Shown: in pieces, positions 41,934 through 49,913 of the stretch | Layout of the letters: every line of letters begins with the position of its first letter | Numbering within the stretch: position 1 is the first letter of the stretch | Origin: Streptomyces actuosus | GTDB lineage: Bacteria > Actinomycetota > Actinomycetes > Streptomycetales > Streptomycetaceae | NCBI RefSeq assembly: GCF_016921115.1 | Contig: NZ_JAFFZS010000002.1 | Location: 1-64,000 of the forward strand | Length of the DNA stretch: 64,000 bases | Reading direction: 5' to 3' | The notes under the pieces: model-generated | Told to the model about the DNA's origin: nothing | Databases searched by the model: none | What the model saw: only the letters and a program-made list of their open reading frames with translations | Made by a program: the position numbers and the translations under genes

Positions 41934-42092
41934 ATGCCCACCGGCCACAGCACCTACGTCGAGACCAAGTCCCTGGGCTCCGGCCGTAGCTCGTACCGGT
42001 TCGTGTGCACGTGCGGACGCCAGGGCGGACGCCGCGACAGCCACTCCGCCGCCAGCCAGGCCGGCCGCCGCCACGAGAAGACCGGCCGCTGA
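41934..42092 (+). CDS. Small Cys/Arg-rich phage protein
   Basis: 52 aa from ATG 41934 with an excellent GGAGGAG site. Contains SYRFVCTCGRQGGRRDSHSAASQAGRRHEKTG, a CxC mini zinc-finger-like motif also seen in small proteins beside Tra genes of Streptomyces elements. Function unknown. Confidence 0.6.
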   Translation: MPTGHSTYVETKSLGSGRSSYRFVCTCGRQGGRRDSHSAASQAGRRHEKTGR

Positions 42093-42112
42093 CCATCACC
42101 GAGGGAGACCCC

Positions 42113-42286
42113 ATGGACGAGCCCCGCCTGAACGCCGCCGACAAGCTGGCGATCGCCCGCCTGGAGCTGCGCGGGATCCGCCGCGCCGCCGCCGGCATCG
42201 AGCACCAGCCCGACATCGACGCCGGGATCCGCCGCATCAAGGAACGCGCCCGCCGCCGCACCCAACAGACCAACCGCAAGAAGTAG
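42113..42286 (+). CDS. Small basic helical phage protein
   Basis: 57 aa from ATG 42113. Highly charged single helix region (ADKLAIARLELRGIRRAAAGIEHQ, then RRIKERARRRTQQTNRKK). Unknown function; last small gene before the translocase. Confidence 0.55.
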   Translation: MDEPRLNAADKLAIARLELRGIRRAAAGIEHQPDIDAGIRRIKERARRRTQQTNRKK

Positions 42287-42292
42287 CTGCGC

Positions 42293-42334
42293 CCCGGGGG
42301 CGGCGCACCACGACCAAGCAGGGCCGCCCCCGGG
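42293..42334 (+). terminator. Strong hairpin before the FtsK-like gene
   Basis: Perfect 12-bp arms CCCGGGGGCGGC/GCCGCCCCCGGG with an 18-nt loop, 6 bp after the previous stop and 37 bp before the next start. Terminator or RNA-processing site. Confidence 0.6.
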
Positions 42335-42371
42335 CCCTTCCCCACCCAGCAAGAGGCAGGAAGCCACCAGC

Positions 42372-44483
42372 ATGACCGAGAACGTCGTCCAGCTCCACAA
42401 GGACGTGCCCCCGCTCCTCGTCCACGACGCCTCCGACCCCCTGGCCGAGACCGTCATCGACGTCGTCCAGGACGCCGAACCCCGGCCCGTCGACCCGCCG
42501 CAGCAGGCACCCGAACCCGGCACCTGGATCGCCGAGGCACAGGCCTACCTCGCCGACGCGCCGCCCGTCGTACCGCCCGCCCTACGCCGCTGGGACGCCT
42601 TCAAGGACGCCACCCGCTGGACCGTCTCCTACTACGCCCACCTCGGCGCCTTCCACGCCCTGCGCACGCCCGTCTACCTCGCACGGCTGCTGCTGCGCGC
42701 ACCCCGCGGCACCGGCCGGCTCATCGTCCGCTGGGGCAAGTGGGTCGCCGACACCGAGGCACGCCCGGTCGAGGCCAAGGCCGCCGCCTCCGCCGACATC
42801 GAGGCCTGGCTCGCCCTGTCCCGCGAGCACTCCCGCCGCGTCCGCCCCCGCCGCGTCGCCTCCCTCGCCGTCGCCACCGCCACCGGCATCACCACCCTCG
42901 TGTCCGCCTTCCTCGTGCCCGGCTGGACCCTCACCACCGCCGTCGCCGCCGCAGCCCTGGTCGGCCTCGCCGGGAAGAAGCACGACGGGAAGCCGCTGAT
43001 CACCCGCTACGTCGCCACCAACGTCCTGCGCCGACTCGACTCCACCGAGGTCTACGACGCGCTCGCCGCGATCGGCATCGAGGGCAAGAAGGGCCGCAAG
43101 GGCGTGGAGTTCGCCTCCGAGGTCATGCGCGACGGGCCCGGCTGGCGCGCCGAGGTCGACCTGCCCCCGGGCGTCGAGGCCACCGCCGTCCTGGAGAAGC
43201 GGGCCGCGCTCGCCGCCGCCATGCGCCGCCCCATCTCCACCGTGTGGCCCGAGGCCGACCGGACCGCGCACCCCGGCCGCCTGGTGCTGTGGGTCGCCCA
43301 GCGCGACCCCGCCAAGGCCGGCCGCAAGCTGTGGCCGCTGATGAAGGACGGCCAGGCCGACCTCTACCAGCCCCTGCCGTTCGGGTTCGACCCCCGCGGC
43401 AACCTCGTCGAGATCACCCTCATGTACTCCAACCTCCTCGTCGGCGGCATCCCCGGCTCCGGCAAGACGAGCTGCGCACTCGCGATCGTCCTCGGCGTCG
43501 CCCTCGACCCCACCGCCGAACTGTGGATCTACGAGCTGAAGGGATCCGGCGACCTCGACTCGGTCAAGCCCGTCTGCCACCGGTACGTCTCCGGCGACGA
43601 GGACGAAGACCTGGAGGCCGCCCTGGCCGGCATGCGCTCCGGCATCGCCGAGTACCAGCGCCGCGCCGCGTTCATCCGCTCCCTGCCCGCCTCCGAGGTC
43701 CCCGAGGGCCGCAAGGTCACCCGCGCGCTCGCCGAGAAGTACCCCGAGCAGCAGCTCGGCCCCCGCGTCATCGTCATCGACGAGGTCCAGGAACTGTTCA
43801 CCCACGCCGACTACAAGGACGAGGCCGCCGCCCTGGCCACCCGCCTGATCAAGAAAGCCCGCGCCTACGGCATCATCCTGATCCTGCTCACCCAGAACCC
43901 CGACGCCCCGTCCCTGCCCACCAGCGTGTCCAGCTCGGTCGGCACCCGCCTGTGCCTGGCCGTCATGGACTGGCGCGCGAACAACAACGTCCTCGGCACC
44001 GGCGCCTACGACCGCGGCATGCGCGCCACCGACATCTCGGTGGACGAGCAGGGCACCGGCATCCTCGCCCGCGGCCGCGAGGGCATCACCGTCCGCGCCG
44101 CGTTCATCAAGCAGACCGAGGCCGAGGACATCGCCACCCGCGCGCTCGCCCTGCGCACCGCCGCCGGCACCCTGTCCGGACAGTCCGTCGGCGCCACCGT
44201 CGAGGAACACGACGTCGAGACCGTCCTCGACCACCTGCGCGCCATCTGGCCCGACGGGACCGAGTCCGTCCACTCCCACCGCCTCGTCGAAGCCCTCGCC
44301 CGCTACCGGCCCGACCTCTACAAGCCGTGGACAGAGATGGACGCCGCAGGCGCGTCCACCGCCCTTTCCGCGGCGCTGAAGCCGTTCAAGGTGTCCACCC
44401 GGCAGCTCACCATCCGGGAGTGCTGCGGCGGCGCCAAGGGCGTCCGCTGGGCCGACCTCCCGGCCGCCGAGGACGGCGAGTAG
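42372..44483 (+). CDS. FtsK/SpoIIIE-type DNA translocase (TraB/TraSA-like)
   Basis: 703 aa. The N-terminal about 165 residues are soluble, with a hydrophobic hairpin at about 170-207 (SLAVATATGITTLVSAFLVPGWTLTTAVAAAALVGL). The FtsK motor has Walker A GGIPGSGKTS (about 358-367) and Walker B RVIVIDEVQELF (about 463-474), and ILILLTQNPDAP as sensor. The C-terminal about 90 residues are winged-helix-like. This is the architecture of actinomycete conjugal translocases that move double-stranded DNA between hyphae, and it sits next to a DUF2637 gene. In a prophage it could move phage or chromosomal DNA, or act in segregation. It is not a packaging motor: the terminase is separate. Confidence 0.9.
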   Translation: MTENVVQLHKDVPPLLVHDASDPLAETVIDVVQDAEPRPVDPPQQAPEPGTWIAEAQAYLADAPPVVPPALRRWDAFKDATRWTVSYYAHLGAFHALRTPVYLARLLLRAPRGTGRLIVRWGKWVADTEARPVEAKAAASADIEAWLALSREHSRRVRPRRVASLAVATATGITTLVSAFLVPGWTLTTAVAAAALVGLAGKKHDGKPLITRYVATNVLRRLDSTEVYDALAAIGIEGKKGRKGVEFASEVMRDGPGWRAEVDLPPGVEATAVLEKRAALAAAMRRPISTVWPEADRTAHPGRLVLWVAQRDPAKAGRKLWPLMKDGQADLYQPLPFGFDPRGNLVEITLMYSNLLVGGIPGSGKTSCALAIVLGVALDPTAELWIYELKGSGDLDSVKPVCHRYVSGDEDEDLEAALAGMRSGIAEYQRRAAFIRSLPASEVPEGRKVTRALAEKYPEQQLGPRVIVIDEVQELFTHADYKDEAAALATRLIKKARAYGIILILLTQNPDAPSLPTSVSSSVGTRLCLAVMDWRANNNVLGTGAYDRGMRATDISVDEQGTGILARGREGITVRAAFIKQTEAEDIATRALALRTAAGTLSGQSVGATVEEHDVETVLDHLRAIWPDGTESVHSHRLVEALARYRPDLYKPWTEMDAAGASTALSAALKPFKVSTRQLTIRECCGGAKGVRWADLPAAEDGE

Positions 44484-44489
44484 GGGACT

Positions 44490-44535
44490 TAAGTGTTGCA
44501 TCGCTTGCAGGCCTGACGGAGCGATGCAACACTTA
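44490..44535. repeat. 16-bp perfect inverted repeat after the translocase gene
   Basis: Arms TAAGTGTTGCATCGCT (44490-44505) and AGCGATGCAACACTTA (44520-44535) with a 14-bp centre, 6 bp past the translocase stop and 3 bp before ATG 44539. It could be a terminator, but there is no T-run and the arms are AT-rich at the outer end, which suits an operator or transfer/recombination site. Confidence 0.7.
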
Positions 44536-44538
44536 GGC

Positions 44539-45012
44539 ATGAGTAGAGGTCACGGGCGCATTGAGCGGGCCATCCTTGAAGCGGTCGGGGGAGCGTCGCC
44601 GTATGACGGTCTGCCAATCAGCCAACTGGCCGCCACTGTCTACGACACAGAGCAGCCGAGCCGGTCTCAGACGGTGAGCCTCAGGCGAGCGGTCCGGCGA
44701 CTGGAGGAACAGGAACTCGTCATCTCCCGCCGGGACCCGGCATACCCGACGCCCGGTCGTCGCTACTGGCGCCGCACTGGTCGCACCATCCCGTGCGATG
44801 GGGACAGCTGCACCTACTGCGCCGCCGGGCACCAGCCATACGGCGAGTCGAGCCACGCCGTCCATGCGGAGTACGCGCAAGTCCGGGACGTGATCGAGAC
44901 GTGGGTGCGTAAGCATCCAGAGCAGTGGACGGACCAGGAGGCCGCCGAGGCGGAGAAGCGCCGCGCCGAAGCCCTCCAGGCGATCGCGGCGATGGAGCGC
45001 TCGTTCCGCTAG
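44539..45012 (+). CDS. Winged-helix phage regulator-like protein
   Basis: 157 aa from ATG 44539; an ATG at 44524 would lie inside the inverted repeat. N-terminal part GRIERAILEAVGGASPYDGLPISQLAATVYDTEQPSRSQTVSLRRAVRRLEEQELVISRRD is a winged helix; C-terminal half is helical with a Cys pair (CDGDSCTYC). No good ribosome-binding site, so the start is uncertain. It may bind the adjacent inverted repeat. Confidence 0.65.
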   Translation: MSRGHGRIERAILEAVGGASPYDGLPISQLAATVYDTEQPSRSQTVSLRRAVRRLEEQELVISRRDPAYPTPGRRYWRRTGRTIPCDGDSCTYCAAGHQPYGESSHAVHAEYAQVRDVIETWVRKHPEQWTDQEAAEAEKRRAEALQAIAAMERSFR

Positions 45013-45023
45013 ATGGGCCTGCG

Positions 45024-45072
45024 AACCGGTTTCGGGAAGGGCCGATGGTTTCACCCCGACCCGAAACCGGTT
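45024..45072. repeat. 13-bp inverted repeat with GAAACCGGTTTC palindrome
   Basis: AACCGGTTTCGGG (45024-45036) and CCCGAAACCGGTT (45060-45072) are perfect inverted copies 23 bp apart. The right copy is within the 12-bp palindrome GAAACCGGTTTC. It lies in the 207-bp gap between two genes, suggesting a paired operator. The rest of the gap shows nothing. Confidence 0.6.
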
Positions 45073-45219
45073 TCGCCCCCGATATCGGGCCTGACCTGCA
45101 CAGTTTCGAGTTTCGAGCCCTGTCCGAGCCCCCAGAACATCCCCAGCGCGCGATGTCCGCCGAGAACGCGGAGACTGAAATCAACGGCGAAGGCCACGGT
45201 CAGCTCTAGGGACGACGAG

Positions 45220-45639
45220 ATGGCGGCATCGCGATCGGGCAGGCGGCGCGCACTGTGGCTGACACTCATCGCTGCACTCGGCCTCGGCTTAGGCATCGCA
45301 CTGCTCTTGACAGCGCCCCCGGCGCCGAGCCCAGGGATCGATACCGGGGCCCACAACTCGCCAACCAAGACGGAGATCGCAAGCACAGCTCCGGAAACCC
45401 AGTCCGCTTTGCCCGTCCCGCCCAGCGGCTACCAAATCTGGCTCACCAGTCCCCCCGAACACAGCACCAACGCGGAGATGATCCAGACCATATCCGGAGC
45501 CGTAGCCTCCCTGGGCGGTGCATGCGCCGGCGTCGCAGCCCTCATCACCGCCAAGCACTCAAGAAGCGCCAGCGCGGCCCCGGACTCCGCCCGCACAACA
45601 CCGCGGGGCTGGACGGGCTGGCCACCGCGTCACCGCTGA
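45220..45639 (+). CDS. Small two-helix membrane protein
   Basis: 139 aa from ATG 45220. A basic start and TM helix (RRRALWLTLIAALGLGLGIALLLTA), then a Pro/Ser/Thr-rich external stretch (about 35-90) and a second hydrophobic segment (ISGAVASLGGACAGVAALITA). No family recognised. May be a superinfection or envelope protein of the lysogen; that is speculation. Confidence 0.6.
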   Translation: MAASRSGRRRALWLTLIAALGLGLGIALLLTAPPAPSPGIDTGAHNSPTKTEIASTAPETQSALPVPPSGYQIWLTSPPEHSTNAEMIQTISGAVASLGGACAGVAALITAKHSRSASAAPDSARTTPRGWTGWPPRHR

Positions 45640-45673
45640 GCACTCCCCGGCCGCTCACAGGCATCATGGGCCC

Positions 45674-45874
45674 ATGGAGCAGCAGAACATCCGCCCCGGC
45701 TACCTCACCGCGCACCAAGCCGCCCGCGCTCTCGGCATCACCCTCGGCGGCGTCCGCCAGCTCGTCTACCGCGGCCGACTCACCCGCGCGGGCGGCACGC
45801 AACGCCAGCCCTGGTACGCCGTCGCCGACGTCCAGGCGCTCGCCGCGACTCGCGCCGCCCGCACGGTCGCTTGA
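45674..45874 (+). CDS. Small HTH (excisionase/MerR-like) protein
   Basis: 66 aa from ATG 45674. GYLTAHQAARALGITLGGVRQLVYRGRLTRAGGTQRQPWYAVADVQAL is a compact HTH_17-type DNA-binding fold. With the 34152 protein this gives two excisionase-like genes; either could be the real Xis. The separate position ahead of the late region suggests a regulator. Confidence 0.7.
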   Translation: MEQQNIRPGYLTAHQAARALGITLGGVRQLVYRGRLTRAGGTQRQPWYAVADVQALAATRAARTVA

Positions 45875-45979
45875 CCCCAGGTCAGACGCTGTGTGACGAT
45901 CTCGGTGTACAGCTGTGTCCGCACACGAGCCCCAAACGACGCGGATGAGCCCCGGTGACCGCACCCGGGAGCCTCACCG

Positions 45980-46007
45980 TTGCAGCCCGTCACAGACTGG
46001 TTACAGT
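45980..46007 (+). promoter_or_regulatory. Putative promoter before the late region
   Basis: TTGCAG (45980-45985), 16-bp spacer, TACAGT (46002-46007). It would give a leader of about 58 nt to the ATG at 46072, which has AGGGGGG as ribosome-binding site. Confidence 0.45.
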
Positions 46008-46071
46008 GCCACCACGCCTCCCGCAGCGGTCGCATGATGGCCCCTCAGCCGCAACCGTCCAGGGGGGACCC

Positions 46072-46332
46072 ATGGGGTTCATGAACGACGCCAAGGCCAA
46101 CACGGCAGGCACCGAGGCGCGCAAGGCGCGAGAGCGCGGCCAGACCCTCCTCGTCTACAAGTTCATCGAGGCGAACACGAACAGCCGGGCCACTGCGCCG
46201 ATGACCGGCATCGCCGAGCAGATCAGCGCCGTAGAGGAGCAGGGCTGGCGACTCGACCACATGGCAGCAGCTGAGGGCAAGGCCCTCACCGGCGAGCGCG
46301 TTGCCCTAGTCTGCCTCTTCCGCGCTGCCTGA
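46072..46332 (+). CDS. Small DUF4177-like protein
   Basis: 86 aa from ATG 46072. The C-terminal pattern QTLLVYKFIEANTN, then ISAVEEQGWRLDHMAAAEGK and VALVCLFRAA is the short alpha/beta layout of DUF4177-type proteins. Function unknown. Located just ahead of the HNH-terminase block. Confidence 0.6.
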   Translation: MGFMNDAKANTAGTEARKARERGQTLLVYKFIEANTNSRATAPMTGIAEQISAVEEQGWRLDHMAAAEGKALTGERVALVCLFRAA

Positions 46333-46404
46333 CGCACACGCGTGAGCCCGGCCCGCACCGCGCCCGGTGCGGGCCGACGCCATGCCGGGGGAGGGGGGTG
46401 GGGG

Positions 46405-46698
46405 GTGGCCACCCAGCGCGGCGAACTCACCAGCTACGACTATCGGCAGATGCGTGCCCGCACTCTCGCCGCGTCCGACGTGTGCATCGTCTGCGGCCAC
46501 GGCGCGGCCGACGCCGTCGACCACGTCATCCCGGTGAGCAAGGGCGGACCCCGCCGCGACCCCGACAACCTGGCGCCCATCCACGGCGTGGACGGCTGCC
46601 CCGTCTGCCTCCGCAAGTGCAACAGCGAGAAGGGCGACCGCTCCCTGGCCGAGGTCACCCAGCTCGTCACCTCGGTCGACTGGTTCGCAGGCCCTTGA
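46405..46698 (+). CDS. HNH endonuclease (packaging-associated)
   Basis: 97 aa from GTG 46405. CIVCGHG and CPVC-CNSEKGD zinc knuckles enclose DHVIPVSKGGPRRDPDNLAPIH, the catalytic His-Asn-His region. HNH genes adjacent to terminase are a conserved feature of HK97-type cos phages, where they help genome end cleavage. Confidence 0.9.
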   Translation: MATQRGELTSYDYRQMRARTLAASDVCIVCGHGAADAVDHVIPVSKGGPRRDPDNLAPIHGVDGCPVCLRKCNSEKGDRSLAEVTQLVTSVDWFAGP

Positions 46699-46878
46699 CG
46701 CCGCGCACAAAGACGCAGGTCATAGGCATGACCGCGCACGTGATCCGGAGCGGATCGGCCCAAGTCCGAGTCGGCGCCGACGATTTTTAGAAATCGGACA
46801 TATCGCAACCCCGCGCCCAGCTTTTATTTTTCTCCCCCCGGGCCGATTGCCCCGGAAACGATCTTGGAGGGGGGCGCC
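46699..46878. other. AT-rich gap before terminase (candidate cos or late control site)
   Basis: 180 bp with no gene. It has an AT-rich inverted repeat CGATTT/AAATCG (46781-46796), then CTTTTATTTTTCTCCCCCCGGG (as a T-run followed by a C-run) and a GGAGGGGGG ribosome-binding site. Position between HNH and terminase is where cos sites lie in many related phages. Confidence 0.4.
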
Positions 46879-47160
46879 ATGGGCCCTGTCGAGGAGGCCG
46901 TGCGCAGCGACGTCGAGCAGCTCGGCGACCTGGCCGGTGTCGAGCCGTCGCTGTCCGAGATGGCCTACACGCTCGCCCGCTCGATCGACACGGCGGCGTC
47001 CGGCGAGTGCCAGACGTGCGGTGAGGCGGTGACCGACGCCGATGACGGAAGGACCCTGCCTCAGCTGAACCGCGAGCTACGGCAGACGCTCGCCCAACTG
47101 CTGGAGGGGCGGGCCGCTGACGATGACGACGACCTCGGAGACCTGGGCTCCCCCGACTGA
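46879..47160 (+). CDS. Terminase small subunit (probable)
   Basis: 93 aa from ATG 46879. Acidic helical protein with a CxxC pair (ECQTCGEAV) and an Asp-rich tail. Assigned by position: it overlaps the large terminase gene by 38 bp. Similar short acidic proteins precede TerL in Streptomyces HK97-like phages. Sequence alone is not decisive. Confidence 0.6.
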   Translation: MGPVEEAVRSDVEQLGDLAGVEPSLSEMAYTLARSIDTAASGECQTCGEAVTDADDGRTLPQLNRELRQTLAQLLEGRAADDDDDLGDLGSPD

Positions 47161-48685
47161 GTTCGCCGAGGATCTCTACGAGCGGTACGGGCTCACGTGC
47201 CCACCGCGCTGGGGCACCCCTCGGCACCCGGGCCGGAAGTCGCTCGGGCCGAAGCTGTGGAAGGTCATGGCCAAGCTCGGCGCCCCGCCGATGCCGTGGC
47301 AGAAGTACGTGTCCGACGTCGCGTTGGAGATCGACCCGGAGACGGGGTTGTTCGCCCACCGGGAGGTCGGCCTCTCCGTCTCCCGGCAGCAGGGCAAGAC
47401 CGAGCTGACCCTGGGGGCCCAGGTACACCGGGCGATGGCGTGGAAGCAGCAGAACATCGTCTACGCCGCCCAGACCCGGGGCATGGCCCGGCAGCGGTGG
47501 GAGGACGAGTTCTGGGAGAAGATCTCCGGCTCGGACCTGGCCAGGTACGCCCGGATCCGGAAGTCGAACGGCAACGAGGCCATCCTGTTCCCCGGCAAGC
47601 GCTCGCGCATGGGCATCACCGCGAACACGGAGAAGGCCGGGCACGGACCCCCGTTGGACCTGGGGTTCATCGACGAGGCGTTCGCGCACGAGGACGACCG
47701 CCTGGAGCAGGCGTTCAGTCCGGCGATGCTGACCCGGGCCATGGCACAGCTGTGGTGGGCGTCGGCCGGCGGCACCACCAAGTCGGTGTGGCTGAACAAG
47801 AAGCGGGAGAAGGGCCGGGAGCTGATCGAGGCTCTGTTCGCCGCGCTCGCCGAGGACCCGGACGCGATCCGGCCGCGGGCCTGTTACTTCGAGTGGTTCG
47901 CGCCGGAGGACATGGACCGGGCGGATCCGGCGACCTGGCGGGCGACGCTGCCCGCCCTCGGCTACACCGTGACCGAGGAGGTCATCGCGGCCGAGCTGGA
48001 GAAGATGGACCCGGCCGAGTTCGACCGCGCCTACCTGAACCGCACCCGGAAGCCGACGCCGCCGAGCGACCCGAACGTGCCCAAGGGGAAGTGGCCTGGG
48101 CTGGTCGACGCGGCGAGCAGGCCGGAGCCGTCCAGAGTCGCGCTCGCCCTGGACGTGTCGCAGGACCGCAAGGGGGCGGCGATCGCTGCGGCGTCGCTGC
48201 GCCCGGACGGCATCGTGCACCTGGAGGTCGTGGCGCACCGGCCGGGGACGGAATGGGTGGTGCCCGCCATGGCCCGGCTGCACGCCCTGTGGAATCCGGT
48301 CGCTGTCGCGGTCGCTTCCTCGGGCGCGCCCGCCGCGTCGCTGATCGACGACCTGATCGCCGCAGGGATCGACGTGCCCAAGGACAAGAGCGCCCCGCTC
48401 CGGGGCGACCTGGCCGTGATGCGCACGGGCGACATCACCGAGGCGTGCGGGCAGCTGGCCGACGCCATCAACCAGGGCACCGTCGCCCACCTGGACCAGG
48501 TCCCCCTCACCGCCGCGGTGAACGGCGCGCGCACGCGCCGACAGGGCGACGCCTGGACGCTGGACCGCACGACCTCCCTGGTCGACATCTCCCCACTGTG
48601 CGCGGTCACCTTCGCCCGGTGGGCGCTGCTCATCCGCGGCCCGCACGTGCTCGACGACTACGACATCGCGGACTCGTTCGCGTGA
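47123..48685 (+). CDS. Terminase large subunit
   Basis: 520 aa from ATG 47123. N-terminal ATPase with Walker A-like SVSRQQGKTE (about residue 87), Walker B LDLGFIDEAFAH (about 178), and a C-terminal RNase H-like nuclease region beginning ALALDVSQDRKGAAIAAAS (about 337). It pumps and cuts phage DNA into proheads together with the small subunit and HNH protein. Confidence 0.93.
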   Translation: MTTTSETWAPPTEFAEDLYERYGLTCPPRWGTPRHPGRKSLGPKLWKVMAKLGAPPMPWQKYVSDVALEIDPETGLFAHREVGLSVSRQQGKTELTLGAQVHRAMAWKQQNIVYAAQTRGMARQRWEDEFWEKISGSDLARYARIRKSNGNEAILFPGKRSRMGITANTEKAGHGPPLDLGFIDEAFAHEDDRLEQAFSPAMLTRAMAQLWWASAGGTTKSVWLNKKREKGRELIEALFAALAEDPDAIRPRACYFEWFAPEDMDRADPATWRATLPALGYTVTEEVIAAELEKMDPAEFDRAYLNRTRKPTPPSDPNVPKGKWPGLVDAASRPEPSRVALALDVSQDRKGAAIAAASLRPDGIVHLEVVAHRPGTEWVVPAMARLHALWNPVAVAVASSGAPAASLIDDLIAAGIDVPKDKSAPLRGDLAVMRTGDITEACGQLADAINQGTVAHLDQVPLTAAVNGARTRRQGDAWTLDRTTSLVDISPLCAVTFARWALLIRGPHVLDDYDIADSFA

Positions 48686-48698
48686 GAGGAGGCGGGCC

Positions 48699-49913
48699 GT
48701 GGGCGTGGTGTCGAGGCTGAGGCAGATGTTCACCCGGGACGCGCAGATCACCTCCGCCGAGGATCTCCTGGCCCAGTCCCGGGAGCGGCGCTCGGGCCGC
48801 GTGCACGTCACCAACGAGACCGCGCTGCGCAACAGCGCGGTATGGGCGTGCCTGCGGCTGCGGGCCGACCTGATGAGCAGCTTCCCCATCGACGTGTACC
48901 GGCGCGTCAACGGCATCCAGGTCGAGGTGCCCAAGCCTCCCGTCCTGGTCAGCCCGGGCGGCACCACGATGGGCATCAAGGAGTGGGTCTACAGCACCGA
49001 GTTCGACCTGGACCGGGCCGGCAACACCTTCGGCATCATCACCGAGCGCACGGGCGTCATCGGCCCGGACGGGCGGGGCCTGCCCGGGCGCGTCGACCTG
49101 GTCGAGCTGGGCTCCGTGGTGGTGCGGGCGAACGGGCCGACCATCACCAAGTTCGTCATCGGCGGTGTGGAGTACGAGCCGTGGGAGATCTGGCACGAGA
49201 AGCAGTACACCGTGGCCGGGTTCCCGCTCGGCCTGTCGCCGGTGGCGTATGCAGCGTGGACGATCGAGGAGTCGCTGTCCGCGCAGCAGTTCGCCCGTGA
49301 CTGGTTCGCCGCCGGGGCCGTGCCGCTGGCGGAGCTGAAGAACACCGCGAAGATCGTCGACAAGGACGCGGCCCGTATCGCGCGCGAACAGTTCAAGGCG
49401 GCCGTCGACAGCTCGGGCCTGTTCGTCCACGGCGTCGACTGGGAGTACAAGCCGATCCAGGCCGTGGCCTCCCAGTCGGCGTTCCTGGAGACGCGGCAGT
49501 TCGGCACGACCGACATCGCGCGCTTCTTCGGCTGCCCGGCCGACCTGATCGATGCCGCGGTGTCCGGCAGCAGCGTCACCTACGCCAGCATCTCCCAGCG
49601 CAACCTCCAGTTCCTGATCATGAACCTGGGTCCGGCCGTCGGCCGCCGGGAGGACGCGTTCAGCCGACGCCTGGTGTCCGGACCCCGGTACGTGAAGCTC
49701 AACACGGACGCCATGCTGCGCATGGACCCCGAGGCCCGGGCCCGCACGATCAACTCGCAGATCACCTCCCGGACCCTCACCCCGTCCGAGGCGCGCGCCC
49801 TCGACGACCGCCCGCCGCTGACCGAGGACGACTACGCCGAGTTCGACCGACTGTTCGGCGCCCGCTCCGTGCCCGCCCAACCCACGACCGCCGTACCGGG
49901 AGCACCCTCATGA
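48699..49913 (+). CDS. HK97-family portal protein
   Basis: 404 aa from GTG 48699 (GAGGAGG upstream). Portal pattern VHVTNETALRNSAVWACLRLRADLMSSFPIDVYRRV at the N-terminus, and AARIAREQFKAAVDSSGLFVHGVDWEYKPIQ in the middle. Twelve copies would form the DNA channel at the capsid vertex. Ends four bases into the protease gene. Confidence 0.93.
   Translation: MGVVSRLRQMFTRDAQITSAEDLLAQSRERRSGRVHVTNETALRNSAVWACLRLRADLMSSFPIDVYRRVNGIQVEVPKPPVLVSPGGTTMGIKEWVYSTEFDLDRAGNTFGIITERTGVIGPDGRGLPGRVDLVELGSVVVRANGPTITKFVIGGVEYEPWEIWHEKQYTVAGFPLGLSPVAYAAWTIEESLSAQQFARDWFAAGAVPLAELKNTAKIVDKDAARIAREQFKAAVDSSGLFVHGVDWEYKPIQAVASQSAFLETRQFGTTDIARFFGCPADLIDAAVSGSSVTYASISQRNLQFLIMNLGPAVGRREDAFSRRLVSGPRYVKLNTDAMLRMDPEARARTINSQITSRTLTPSEARALDDRPPLTEDDYAEFDRLFGARSVPAQPTTAVPGAPS

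Noticed and set aside
31085..46000. Element is only an integrative conjugative element or a phage satellite
   Set aside because: A full set of packaging, head, tail and lysis genes follows without breaks, so it is at least a complete phage.
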